Shown in pieces: positions 22,530-32,939 of a stretch of 64,000 nt of DNA (the stretch's first letter is position 1; each line of letters starts with the position of its first letter). The stretch spans positions 95,239,415 through 95,303,414 of the forward strand of contig OY998176.1 in NCBI GenBank assembly GCA_963921935.1. Reading direction: 5' to 3'. Below the pieces are notes generated by a model that was not told the origin of the DNA, did not search any database, and worked only from the letters and a program-made list of their open reading frames with translations. This DNA comes from Galeruca laticollis. Taxonomy: Eukaryota > Arthropoda > Insecta > Coleoptera > Chrysomelidae. A program made the translations under genes and the position numbers.

Positions 22530-22840
22530 AGGTTGAAATTATTTTGGCGGCTTCTGTTCCCATTATATTTCCTGAAACTGATATTTTTACCAAGTCGCTA
22601 GATTCATGTTTACCTGTTGCGATCATTTAGTCTGGAAAGGCTATTTTCCAATATACCCATCCTACTGACTGCGCCATGTTTAATACTTATTCATATTTAA
22701 CCAGTAAGGTAGATAATGAATAAGTTAATATTTATTACTAAACAAAACATTACAACCTCAAATAATATTTGAGAAGAGAGATTATTACTGACAGTATTAA
22801 ACTTGACTTTTCTATACCACGCACTTGATCTGTCCATTCC
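22530..22840 (+). repeat. Dispersed direct repeat, copy 1 (about 300 bp)
   Basis: Starts GAAATTATTTTGGCGGCTTC and ends CACTTGATCTGTCCATT. It is repeated at 23034-23325 with about 12 percent differences and one 15-bp length change. The 190-bp spacer is unrelated. Two direct repeats around a short spacer could be LTRs of a tiny (TRIM-like) element, but no primer-binding site is certain. Confidence 0.75.
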
Positions 22841-23033
22841 TTACCCCTAAGATCTTATACTCAACTAACTTTCTGTTATAAATTGAGGCGTCTGGGAGGA
22901 CGTATGATTCTACCATATCTAGATCAATTACCTTCTATTATCTCGGGCTGATTTATTCCATAGTTGAGCCCAATTATATTCTGAAAGCATTGATCTGTTC
23001 TAGGCATTAGTTCGGGTTGTAATTTTAAAGATC

Positions 23034-23325
23034 GAAATTATTTTGGCGGCTTCTGTTCCCCTTAGATTTCGTGGAACTGATATTTTTACCAAGTCGCTAG
23101 ATTCATGTTGACCTGTTGCGATCATGTAATCTTGAAAGGCTGTTTTTCAATATACCTATCCTACGGACTGCGCCATGTTTAATACTTATTTATATCTAAC
23201 TAGTAAGGTAGATAATAAATAAGTTATTATTTTATTACTAAACCAAATATCACAACTTCAAATAATATTATTACTGACAGTATTAAACTTGACATTTCAA
23301 TACCACGCACTTGATCTGTCCATTA
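23034..23325 (+). repeat. Dispersed direct repeat, copy 2
   Basis: Partner of 22530-22840. Shared landmarks: ACCAAGTCGCTAGATTCATG, CTGTTGCGATCAT, GACTGCGCCATGTTTAATAC and ACAGTATTAAACTTGAC. Confidence 0.75.
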
Positions 23326-23517
23326 ATCACTGAAAGTATCATTAAAAATTTTCGTTAATTGATAAATGTATGAAAACTTGTGATCTAATTGCTTGAAATT
23401 ATTAAGACTGATCATCATATGTGTTTTTATAAAATTTAGTGTATAAACAACGCAAAACTTACTTTTCAAGTATAGAACCGAAACTATAGACAATAATATT
23501 ATATTTCTCTGTCACAG

Positions 23518-23750
23518 CAACAGTGCATAGCCTAATCCAGAGCGAACAAAGAGGACAAGTGATCCAACAAATTAATGATTTTCAAAATCTAGATACATTA
23601 TTCCATGAGCTTAATTCGTTAGTGAATATTCAGGCGTTAACTAGAGCAGTCAAGGATCTGACCGCAGCTATGAAAAATGCTTCTACAAAAATAGAAAAAT
23701 TTAATGCTTACCAAAACTTTGTTCAGAACATCGATAATTATGACATCTAG
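23518..23750 (+). CDS. Candidate exon of unknown product (helical, stop-terminated)
   Basis: A 3' splice site (TATTTCTCTGTCACAG) precedes an open frame that begins two bases into a codon and ends at TAG 23748-23750. The translation is hydrophilic and probably alpha-helical (QRGQVIQQINDFQNLDTLF, then TRAVKDLTAAMKNASTKIEK). I do not recognise it. Its phase is compatible with the FN3 exon ending at 20648, in which case it would give a receptor ending without a membrane helix. It could equally be an exon of another gene or a chance frame. No polyadenylation signal is obvious just downstream. Confidence 0.3.
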
Positions 23751-25075
23751 TGAGGTAGGTGAAAAAATATGTTTTCTAGAACAAGATACATTGAAAACTT
23801 CATATGCATTTGTCATTTTTCTTGGAATTCATTTTCACCATAGCAAAACGTCCACGTAGTTTTACGCTAGCAACGGTGATTTTCTATAACCGTCATAATT
23901 TGTGCTCAAACTATAGGATTCATGTTCATTGCAATACATTAACAGTGACAACATTTCACAATCAATTTGTAATGGACAGGTAAAACCAGAGAAATTAAAT
24001 GGTTTTAAAGAATTTGGATGGGTTAACGATTGTTGCCAACAGCTCATCGAAACAGCAATGTTTATTTAAGCAGTTGGTGAACTTTGTTACAACTCAAAAG
24101 AAATCGACAAGATTCGAAATATTGAAAATGATTTTTTTCAATTACGAAGTGACCCCAATTTCATGTTTGGTTTCGTATTGTTACGTTTACACTTTGATAA
24201 ACATTGTGCTGTGAAAAATATCACCAACTTTGCATTAGAAACCATCCATGAATACTAACAACAATCAATCATTCATAACACTAGATCTACATCATAGATA
24301 AGGAGGAGACAATAATGCTACATATGACAGAAAATTACAGTCCTTAGAAAGTTTGAAAAACCATATATATAATATAGCAACTTTCTCTATTTGTTATTTG
24401 CTTGTATGTACAGAGTGTACCATATTCTGACTCAAACCTTTTTTCATCATCATATCAAATTTACTTTTGCAGCTGGAGAAATATCATCACAAAAATAGAC
24501 ATAATGACAAATCGGACTTGTCACTTCGATTCGATACTTATAATATTCAACCCACGACACGAATATATGACCGGACATTGCAACGTACTTATTACCAATA
24601 ATCACAAAGAAGCATTGTTCAAAAATGTTCAAAAAACAACAATTCATCAACATTCTCTTGACGGTAGATAGAATCGTACGTGACTACTAAGATAGATCAC
24701 AAAGGAGAATTATAGGTATTTACGAAAACTTGATCGGGTTAGTGATCTACAACCGACTTTTATAATTTAGCGTTCGTTCACTAGATCCGATGGAACTAAC
24801 TTCTTTCGAAAAGTTGAATATGTTTATTATTTATTATTTCCATTTAACCCTACTCAAGTGGTAGGGTAACTTGGGTTATTGTGTGATTTCGATAAACAAA
24901 AATTCGAATTCTGTTATATACATATGTTTTCATAAAATAAAAATGGTAGAAGGTGGAATACTTGTTGCATTTGCTATATATAAAATGCTCTCGGATACCT
25001 CCAGAACCGAGTAACAATCCGTGAATTTAAGAACCCAGTACTTGACCCAGGTTAGGTTTCCGTAAATACCTTATA
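23751..25075. other. Unassigned AT-rich sequence
   Basis: No gene recognised. A pyrimidine tract and CAG at about 24460-24472 precede an open stretch of some 40 codons ending in TAA; no family resemblance. Otherwise featureless. Confidence 0.35.
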
Positions 25076-25315
25076 TTAGTGGCTTTCCAATTGCATAATT
25101 TGAGCACCCAGTCGAGCACATGCGTGTGTAGTGCTTCAAACGCATGTTCCAAATAGTCGTTTTTAAGATCTGTGTGTCAAACACGGTTGCGTTTTCCCCT
25201 TGCCCCTCAAACACCAGATAAAAGTTTGTGCTTTATAAGCTTCAAAATTGCGCTATACAATTGAGGTTATGTAGGCATTTATGTCAATTTATTTAGATGT
25301 GTTTTTAAATTTAAA

Positions 25316-26202
25316 ATGGAATCACAACCGGGCTGCTCAAAACAACATTCTCTTACATTATTGGATGCAGAAACAAATTCGGAATATGCATTATTACTCA
25401 ATGAAGGAGACTATTAAAGGGCTCAAATAGGTAATGTATAGTAAAAATCATAGTTATTATCCAAGACTATTTAAGAATGTTTCTAATTGTAGATGTTGCC
25501 TTTGCATCTACACTATTGAATTTTGCCAAAAATGAAGAGCTAAGGACGGATAAATACGTGAACAAGGAAAACATACAGGAGCAGGAATCTCCAAAAAGTG
25601 AATCGTGGGATCACAATGCTGTTCTTTGTTTGCTTAGTTGTATGGAAAATAACATGGAGGACATGCAACATCTCAAGAAAAATGTATTCCCAAATATTAG
25701 CAATGAACTTTTAAGTAATGGCTTCACATACAGCGCTACAGCATGCTACAACAAATGGCGCAGTCTGTTAAGAAGTTACAAAAGTACCAAAGATAAAAAC
25801 AACAAAACAGGCAGAGGTGCAAGCAGATTTATGTTTTTTGAACAAATGGATAATTTATTAGGAGATAAACCATCCATCAGCTCCCAGCATACAATGGAAT
25901 CTTCAGGAGCAAATAGTAATTTAATTACAAATATAAATACAAGTGACAATATGAATTTCATTGAAAACCATACTGATGTAGAACCTGACTTGGAAGTAAG
26001 TTCAGAGAACGAAAAAAGTGACAACAGCCGAACAAAGTTTTTTCGGAAACGGAAGCGGGATATTGAAATAAAAGAAGAGAATAAAGAAAAACGACACAGA
26101 GACAGAGTAAATATTGGAAGGGAAAAGTTAACTGTGGAGAAACAAAAAGTGGAAATATTACAAGAAATATTGCAGAAGCTCAATGAAAATAACAAGAATT
26201 AA
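25316..26202 (+). pseudogene. Harbinger Myb/SANT-like DNA-binding protein
   Basis: Accessory protein that in Harbinger transposons binds DNA and helps bring the transposase to the nucleus. Exon 1 is 25316-25430 (MESQPGCSKQHSLTLLDAET ...), the intron 25431-25492 (62 nt, GT/AG), exon 2 25493-26202. The SANT-like trihelix follows: SWDHNAVLCLLSCMENN, then CYNKWRSLLRSYKSTKDKN with GASRFMFFEQMDNLLG. The C-terminus is a basic patch (FRKRKRDIEIK) and a coiled coil (EKLTVEKQKVEILQEILQKL). One lesion: TAA at 25415-25417 in exon 1 (DY-stop-RAQI), where a Gln codon is likely. A start at the second-exon ATG is possible but would lose the conserved first exon. Confidence 0.85.
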
Positions 26203-26479
26203 TAAGTATGCTATAATGCGTTTATTCCAAAAGTTGTGATTATGTATTTTTGTTATTATTTTATGATTTGTTTTGTTTAAAATCACATTTATTTTTGTTA
26301 GTATTCTTTTAATGTATGTATCATATATTAAGACTGAAATAATGCCATGTAAAATAATTAAATTATCTTTTTTTCAAAAATAAATTCATTACAATATATT
26401 TTCTACTTTTACTAGAAATTTATTCTAAACTATATTCATACTATACTGTTATTATAAATTAATACATTTATTTATAAAT

Positions 26480-27994
26480 TCATACAGTAAACATTTTTCT
26501 AAATATTTCTTGTCTCTTCGTTACATTATTTTGAACCAGTTCTGCAACCAGATCATTGTTAGGTATATTTTCTTCATCTGTGACATTTTCATCCACCTCT
26601 ATTTCATCAGAATGTATTATGCAAATATTGTGTAATACACAACACGCCATTATAATTTTAACACAAAATTTGATATTGTTATTATTCTAATGAAGAAGTC
26701 TTATATATTTATTTTTTAGCAAACCAAATGCATTTTCAATAACAACTCTAGTAGACGAATGTTTATAATTGAATTGTTTCTGTTCATCTGAAAGGGCACC
26801 CGTGTTTTTAAAAGGAGGTACTAGCCACGACATACTTGGATAAGCTGAATCACCTAAGAGGTAATAATGTTTGAAAAATTGTGGATTTCCAGCTTTCTGA
26901 TAAATTGCTGATTTTCTTAACACCCTCGCATCGTGAAGAGATCCTGGTTCCCCACAGTATACATCTAGGAGTTTTTTATCAGTATCAGAAACTGCTTGTA
27001 TAATCAAGCTATGATAACCCTTTCGGTTACAATATGAATCTTGATCTTCATTTGGTCGGTTGATTTTCACATGGCTACAGTCAATTGCGCCTATAACTCC
27101 ATTAAATTGTTGTTTTTTTTTAAATTTACTTGCAATTATCTCTTTTTCTTCATCACTGGGCCATTTTATGTATCTACTTTTCATAGATATTAAAAAGTCA
27201 ATCACTCGAAACATGTGCTGAACTTAAGCTGACATTGAACCGATCAGATATTTGTCTAAAACTCTCTGTATTAGCAAGATACCACATTGTTAAAAGCACA
27301 CTGGTTTCATTTGATATATGAGGTATCCCTCTAACGGTGTTGGTAATGTATTCACTTGTTGCAAAGTTATCTGTAAAAGAACAAAATGTTTTAACTGGAA
27401 TTTAGTGAAATTTACAAATTAGTCTCGTGCATGTAAACTTAAAATATCTGATATCCGAGTGCAAACACAACTTATTTTACAGTTTGGTTATATGGTCGAT
27501 ACACAGTATTTGATTGATATTTTGATAAATTTGCCCAAAAAAATAGAAGGATCTATAATTTAAATAAAGTTTTATTCATCTTCATTTTATTTAAAAGTCT
27601 GTCTGCAAATGATCCTATATTTGTCTGAATGAGGCAAAAACATGTTTATTTTCACGTTTTTTATTAAAATCCACTCAATTTTTTCATTCAACAATGCACA
27701 AGACTAGTAAGCATATACCATTAAGTTCACTGATTGTTTCTCGTTTCATTCAGAAGTGGCGTTCAGAAGTGTCAGGATCGTATTGTTTGACTGTTTGCTC
27801 TACAACTTTTTCTATTTTTGTAATTGTAAGATGTTCCTCTTCTTCCGAAGATGAAGAAGTGGACCAGTCAGGCATAGTATCTGATGCAAAAACTAAAAAT
27901 TGTACATTACAATAAATTGGTAGATATCTATTACATTATTACTTGAAATGAACTATAATGTATACCAGGTATACTTACAAATAAGTGCTTCCAT
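26480..27994 (-). pseudogene. PIF/Harbinger transposase (DDE_Tnp_4)
   Basis: Exon 1 is only 16 nt (27979-27994, MEALI). An 86-nt intron follows. Exon 2 starts at 27892 with SDTMPDWSTSSSSEEEE and YDPDTSERHF, then a TGA where HFRMKR would be expected. After an eroded middle, exon 3 begins after TCTTTTACAG at 27370 (DNFATSEYITNTVRGIP). A frameshift near 27210 leads to the catalytic part: GVIGAIDCSHVKI (first Asp), YYLLGDSAYPSMSWL (second Asp), VVIENAFGLLK (Glu). A TAG follows LLH, after which the frame continues KIIMACCVLHNICI and ends at 26480. At least three lesions. Good Harbinger match throughout, so this is a recent pseudogene. Confidence 0.88.
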
Positions 27995-28217
27995 AGTATT
28001 CGTATTTTGTATTTAATTAATCGATTATCTGGTATTTCGGACACAACAAAAAAACAAATTATTTGTGGTTATGTTTTAAAATTTGACACTTGACACAAAA
28101 CTAATCGAAGTTTGTTCCAATTGATTCTTGTGTGCCAAGCTCATGAGCGTCGAGCCCATGGGTTTCGTGCACAAAGTGCTTAATAAATTGGAAAGCTCCT
28201 AATGTAACAAACCCGTT

Positions 28218-28296
28218 AATGACAGTGACATTGTAATTACAATGACAGTGACATTGTAATTACAATGACAGTGACATTGTAATAACAATGACAGTG
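28218..28296 (+). repeat. 23-bp tandem repeat, 3.4 units
   Basis: Units at 28218-28240, 28241-28263 and 28264-28286 of AATGACAGTGACATTGTAAT plus TAC, then a 10-bp partial unit. Each unit contains the near-palindrome CATTGTAATTACAATG across its junction. It lies at the very start of the probable LTR, where enhancer-like repeats are common. Confidence 0.9.
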
Positions 28297-28399
28297 TTTA
28301 GTTAGTTACATATTCTTCTTTCCCTATTAATTAGTTAAAGGTTAGGTATTCTTATTTCCCTTTTGAGTTGTCCTATGCCAGTTAAGTTGAACAGCAACA

Positions 28400-28463
28400 G
28401 AAGGTTCTGGATTGTTCGATCGATAATTCTGGATAGTTCGAAATGTCATTCTGGAACATTCTG
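28400..28463 (+). promoter_or_regulatory. Cluster of heat-shock-element-like sites
   Basis: TTCTGGAACATTC at 28449-28461 is a perfect three-unit heat-shock element (TTCnnGAAnnTTC). Just upstream, 28400-28417 reads GAAGGTTCTGGATTGTTC (four units, one with GAT for GAA) and 28427-28444 reads TTCTGGATAGTTCGAAAT (four units, two imperfect). The spacing of the 5-bp units is kept within each group. This is a sequence match only; heat-shock factor binding is inferred. Confidence 0.55.
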
Positions 28464-29970
28464 GGAGATTGTAAGTGACTGTTAGTCTGTTCATGCGAGC
28501 GAGTAGTTATTACCAGCAGTAGTGTCAAGAAATGTAAAAAACGTCATGGTTATACTGGTCATATTGATATAGGGGCATTTACCAATGTTTTGATTTACTT
28601 TATATAAGGTTTAGAGGATTTGTTTAGTTAAATTTTCGCTATTGTGTTTTGTTCTACAGTGTTCGTTTTCGTATTTCGAAACATAACAACTGCAGTTTTA
28701 GTGCACATAATGCAATAATTTACCTTCCAAAATTAGGTTTTATTAAGCTCAAGAATTTGACATATATGCGGCATAAGTTTGATTTCACTACACATGCCAT
28801 AAACAAATGTCAATTATCACATCTGTCAACTGCTATAATTCTGCTTCCGACTTGGTTACTGGTGGTTTTAACAGTAACGTAATTTGACATAAAACGATGG
28901 CATCACGGTTAATAACAATCCTCGCTAAGAGAGAGAGAAATTCGAATAAAGTGTGTGTTGGATGGTAATTGTTTTAAGTTGAAGTGTTTGTTTTAGTTGG
29001 GTGCCCTGATATAGGATTAGTTTCCTCTGCAGGGCTGGATTGGGGGTGTATTGGGGGGTTTGTGCGCGTTTGTGTCAGGTGAAGAAGTGGTTGATTGGAG
29101 AAGTATGGGAGATATGAGTAAGTGACTTAAAAGGAATTAAAAGAGGTGGAATCGAGGTTTAGAAGTGGTCCTCTCGCTAGAAAGTGTTCCGGAGGAAAAG
29201 AATTCTCGTTTTTTTTGGTTTTATTGTTTTTTTTTTAGTTTTTATGTTTGATTTTTTGAGGAAGAATAATAATAATAATCTTAATCTCATTGGGGGGAGG
29301 AGGGCGGTTACAGCTGCGGCTGCATTGTTCCCTACGTCGATTGAGTGATTGGTTCGTCGGTCCATTTGGCTAGTGAATAAATTCATCCTGTCGAATAGAT
29401 TCACCATGTTACAGGGATACCGCAGAAAACCTGCAATGCCGACGGTTGGTGGGTGGGGGGAGGGGGTTGGTTGTAATGGGTTTGTCAGAAATGTTGACTA
29501 ATTGAATTATGAGATGTGTGAGCGTGTTCAAAGATAAGGAATTGCGTGGTTATATATAGAATGAAAGAAAATATGTGTAAGAGAGATACAGAAGATTATA
29601 TGTGTGATAATTGCAATGTTTGATTATCGTACTGGAGGGAATGGGAGCTTCCTGTTGCATTTTCTGCCAAGAGGCCGTCTGTTAGCGATCCACGGTGTGA
29701 GGAGGGTGTTTTTCGAGAGTTCGTTGCCCGATTCGATAGTGCGACTAACGTATTGGGCTTGTAGGTTGTTTAGACGGGACGGAATGGGCTCGATGTCGAT
29801 ATAGACATAAACGGTGTTACTGGGTAAATAGGGTGCCTTGTATTAGCAGTATCTCAGAATTGATTGCTCACAAGATCGTAGCTTTTTTACTAGGTGGTCA
29901 GGAACGGACAATCTTCGCTAGGACGATAGGGTATTTACTTTTAGTACTAACCAACCCTCGCTTGGACAGG

Positions 29971-30102
29971 CTATATATAAGCAGGTGCGGCGAATGAGGG
30001 GGGGAGTTGACAGGAGTGACGGATGTGAACTTAAACGATTTGGCGAGAAACTGTAGATGTTTTTGGGATAATTGGAAATCGTATTCCTTGTTTGTGAATA
30101 AA
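29971..30102 (+). promoter_or_regulatory. TATA box and polyadenylation signal of the probable LTR
   Basis: CTATATATAAG at 29971-29981 and AATAAA at 30097-30102, about 120 bp apart and 30 bp before the TGTTACA end, define a plausible short R region. Confidence 0.45.
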
Positions 30103-30132
30103 CCAATTCAAGAAATCCACTATCGTGTTACA

Positions 30133-31019
30133 ATATTCTGACTCATTACTGTGTGGAAAATATGCTCAAACATTTTTTTATAGTCGCACAATTATATATA
30201 TATCAGGAGAAACGAATTACTAATATGATTTGGGCTTTATTCATCCCAAGGAAATTGTCTAACGATATTATATTACTCTCATACAGTTCCAGGGCCAGGA
30301 GGTGAAGTTAGTCTGAATTATCAACAAATAAAAAGCATATTGTCTTGAATATTTCCGAATACCTATTGATACTCACCACTTTCGTGGCATTTTAACTTAT
30401 ACCTGAAACATATTCTAGAAAATATCGTGATCTTTCATTTTCTTACTAAGATTTTCGTCAAACCGTGATTTGTGTGGACGACTTTATCACTTTTTACTCT
30501 CGTATACAATTTAGCACCTCGTAAATGTTTTGCTCATGTCTGTGGATTAATTAATTGTGCTTTATCCTCCTCCAAATATATCTGAAACTATTTGTAACGA
30601 TCATTCTGCAGAATCCAACTGAATCAATGACATGAAAATGACAAAAGTAATAGCAACGGAAGCATGTATTAATAAAGCTAGTGTTCTGTTCGTACCCAAA
30701 AAAGAAGCTACCCACTTCCCGCGGTATACGAAGGTTCGAATGAATCACCAGAAGAACTCTAGGTACACATTGTTAGAAGTGGTTTTACTTGATTATTTCC
30801 TACTGATCCTGTATCTTGTTGTCATAGTTTACATGAATGTTTTGGAATTATTGATTGAGAGTCAAAATAAAAAGTCAGAAATTCTTTATTTAGAAACCAT
30901 TTTAATTTCCTATAAATTGGGCAAATAGTTGGAACTACGCTACAACTATAACAGGTTATGGGGTTCAAAGGAGATGTCTTTCGATTTGAACAACCTTTCC
31001 AAGTTTTCCTGGTAGCATT
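30133..31019. other. Unassigned sequence
   Basis: A 98-codon plus-strand frame at 30632-30928 contains a hydrophobic run (LLDYFLLILYLVVIVYM) but no splice context or family features; probably chance. Nothing else recognised. Confidence 0.35.
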
Positions 31020-32110
31020 TTAACATTTTAGTTTTTCGCCGTCAATGTCATTTGAAATTATTGTCACATCTCTCCTTCCAAAAATCTTCTTTACGCTAGA
31101 TATATTTAAATGTGCCAATCGTCTATGCCATAGTTGACATTCTTTCGAAATCTTTGTATTCGTCATTTTGTTGCCACATGGTTTGATCGTGTCCCAGCGA
31201 TGTCTCTCTTTGATAAAATGTGAGGCTCCAATTTTGGTTGAGATCGCAATGACGTCTCCATTCGGTATCATAATTTTCGAAGAATTGTTTTCGAAAATTA
31301 TCCTAAGACCTCGTTCGGCTGCTAACCTTGAAGATAGCAAATTCGTCTTCAACTCAGGTACATATAGAACATTTAATGAAATCAGTTGAGTCGATCCATT
31401 TTCGTCTGATAATTTTAAGTTCACATGTCCAAAACCGGTAGAAACAGGCATTCCTACACCTGCTACCTCAATTTTAGTTTCATGATGAACAAAATTTTGG
31501 AATTTTTTCATTGAACTCGTCATATGATCTGTCGATCCGCTATCCAATATCCATATATTTCTTTCAGTCCTTTTATTTGCCATATGAGATAAACGATGAT
31601 GATCAGCTAAATCAGGAGTAAATTTGATAGCACTAAACGCAAAATTGGAATTTGAGGGACCTGCTTCTTCTTCCGTCAACAACGGTTTTCCTTTTCCAAT
31701 GGATAGAGGGCATTTTTCTCCAATATGTCCAATTTCCAAACATCGGAAACACCTCAGAAATTCGTGCGAACGAGAGGGCTTCGTCTGATTTGAATTTTGT
31801 GCATGGTCCTGCCTATCTTCTTCCTTAAAATTATTAGTGGTTTGACTATTGTGTTTATAGTTTCTCCCGTACTTCCTACTTACTGTCAATGCTTTTGCTT
31901 TGTCCTTACCTTCTGTTCAACATGTGTTTTCTATCCTCCGTTCGTCCTCCAAAAATTTTAATTTCAGAGAGGCCATATTCAAATCATCATTGTCTGCTCT
32001 TAGGTTTCTTGCGAGATACTCGTACTGGCTTGGTAAACCGAGTACCGTGAAACCAGCTCGAATTTTTTCATTGAAATCATACCCTACACATGTGACTTTA
32101 TGATAGAGGC
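31020..32110 (-). pseudogene. Copia gag-protease-preintegrase remnant
   Basis: Reading leftwards: a UBN2-type gag segment (GYDFNEKIRAGFTVLGLPSQ ... ADNDDLNMASLKLKFLEDER), a TGA at about 31910 after RIENTC, then NYKHNSQ and the CCHC knuckle CFRCLEIGHIGEKCPL. The aspartic protease motif ILDSGSTDHMT follows, with the flap region LYVPELKTNLLSSRLAAERG, and the pre-integrase block CQLWHRRLAHLNISSVKKIF. The frame ends at TAA 31020 just as the Cys pair before integrase should appear. Integrase, RT and LTRs were not found on either side. The element is truncated at both ends, with one internal nonsense codon. Confidence 0.88.
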
Positions 32111-32939
32111 TATTGAAAGAAATGAACATGTTAGAAGCAAAAGGTGCAGCTACACCTTTACCTATTGGGGAAAAGTTTTGCATGAATGACGATGAATTAA
32201 AGTACCTAATATACATAAACTGAAATGAACTGAATTGTGAAAATATGTGAAAACGCATTCTGTCTATATCTACTGTCATGACTGACAGTTCTGCGACTAC
32301 TATTAAAATTGAGTTTTCTGGTCTCCGACATATAGTATGAGTTGATTGATGTTTACTCAAGCAACGATTTTATCAGTTTTTCAGTTTACATTATCAATAC
32401 AACTCAAACATATTCCTCTCCTTCAAACAATACAACTGTTTTCATTGGAAATCATCGCATATTCATTGGGAATTCATGAATAACAAAGCAAATGCAGTCA
32501 CTCAACAATCTGAACTAAATCTCTTATTAAACTCTATTTTTCAACTGATTTTCAGGTATAACCTAGTTGAGGCTTCAAGAAGTCAAATATGGGAGTTAAG
32601 GAAAAAGTGCACTTAGATAAGATGGATTTTTAGGTTTCGATAAATGGAAAAAGTGAAACCGCAAGCACATTGGCATTAGAACTCTGTGTTAAACTCATGC
32701 TTCAATTTATAATTTTCCGTATATAAATTTAATGTTATAGCCTATCGCTTCAATAACATCCGCTTTAGTTTTGTATTTCTGTTATAGAAAACCACTGGTA
32801 TTAGATTAACTTAGATTTTAACTGGGTTACTACGCACTAAAACTTAAGGTCTATTGTGCCTCCCTATCAGAGCTGTTCTCGCTACTACTACAGCTCGTCT
32901 TTTAGTTCCAGCGTTCTAATGAACTATAGTAGTTGGGAC
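32111..32939. other. Unassigned sequence
   Basis: No gene recognised. The upstream extension of the Copia frame (32111-32360) does not look like gag and is probably chance. Confidence 0.35.

Larger units (their letters stand above)
25079..28199. mobile_element. PIF/Harbinger DNA transposon with both genes
   Basis: The terminal inverted sequence GTGGCTTTCCAATT at 25079 matches, in reverse complement, the right end AATTGGAAAGCTCC at 28186-28199. The outer trinucleotides are TTA on the left (25076-25078) and TAA on the right (28200-28202), in keeping with the 3-bp TWA preference of Harbinger elements. Inside are the two hallmark genes facing each other: a Myb/SANT-like protein on plus (25316-26202) and a DDE transposase on minus (26480-27994). 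Total 3.1 kb is normal. Both genes carry nonsense mutations, so the copy is inactive, though well preserved. Confidence 0.88.
28203..30132 (+). mobile_element. Probable long solo LTR
   Basis: The segment begins TGTAACA and ends TGTTACA, a perfect 7-bp inverted end pair of the TG...CA type. Near the right end it has LTR-like transcription signals in the right order: TATA box CTATATATAAG at 29971, polyadenylation signal AATAAA at 30097, end at 30132. Composition differs from the flanks (GC-rich stretches at 28950-29800). No PBS or coding region follows, hence solo LTR. The right flank ATATT (30133-30137) also occurs at 25073-25077, just left of the adjoining Harbinger element, and may be the target duplication. 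At 1.93 kb it would be a long LTR. No second copy is in the window to confirm it. Confidence 0.45.

Noticed and set aside
24402..24671. Possible cytoplasmic-tail exon of the receptor after TTTTGCAG at about 24471
   Set aside because: In the phase required by the FN3 exon it stops after eight codons; the longer frame is out of phase and unrecognised.
28218..28296. CRISPR-like array
   Set aside because: Head-to-tail 23-bp repeats with no spacers in a eukaryotic context; a simple tandem repeat.
29177..29407. 76-codon minus-strand frame with a poly-Leu/Lys C-terminus
   Set aside because: Lies within the probable LTR; low-complexity composition from AAT and TTTTT runs.
30632..30928. 98-codon frame with a membrane-helix-like segment as the missing receptor exon
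   Set aside because: No acceptor in the right phase, starts beyond a Harbinger element and LTR, and no similarity to Sidestep tails.
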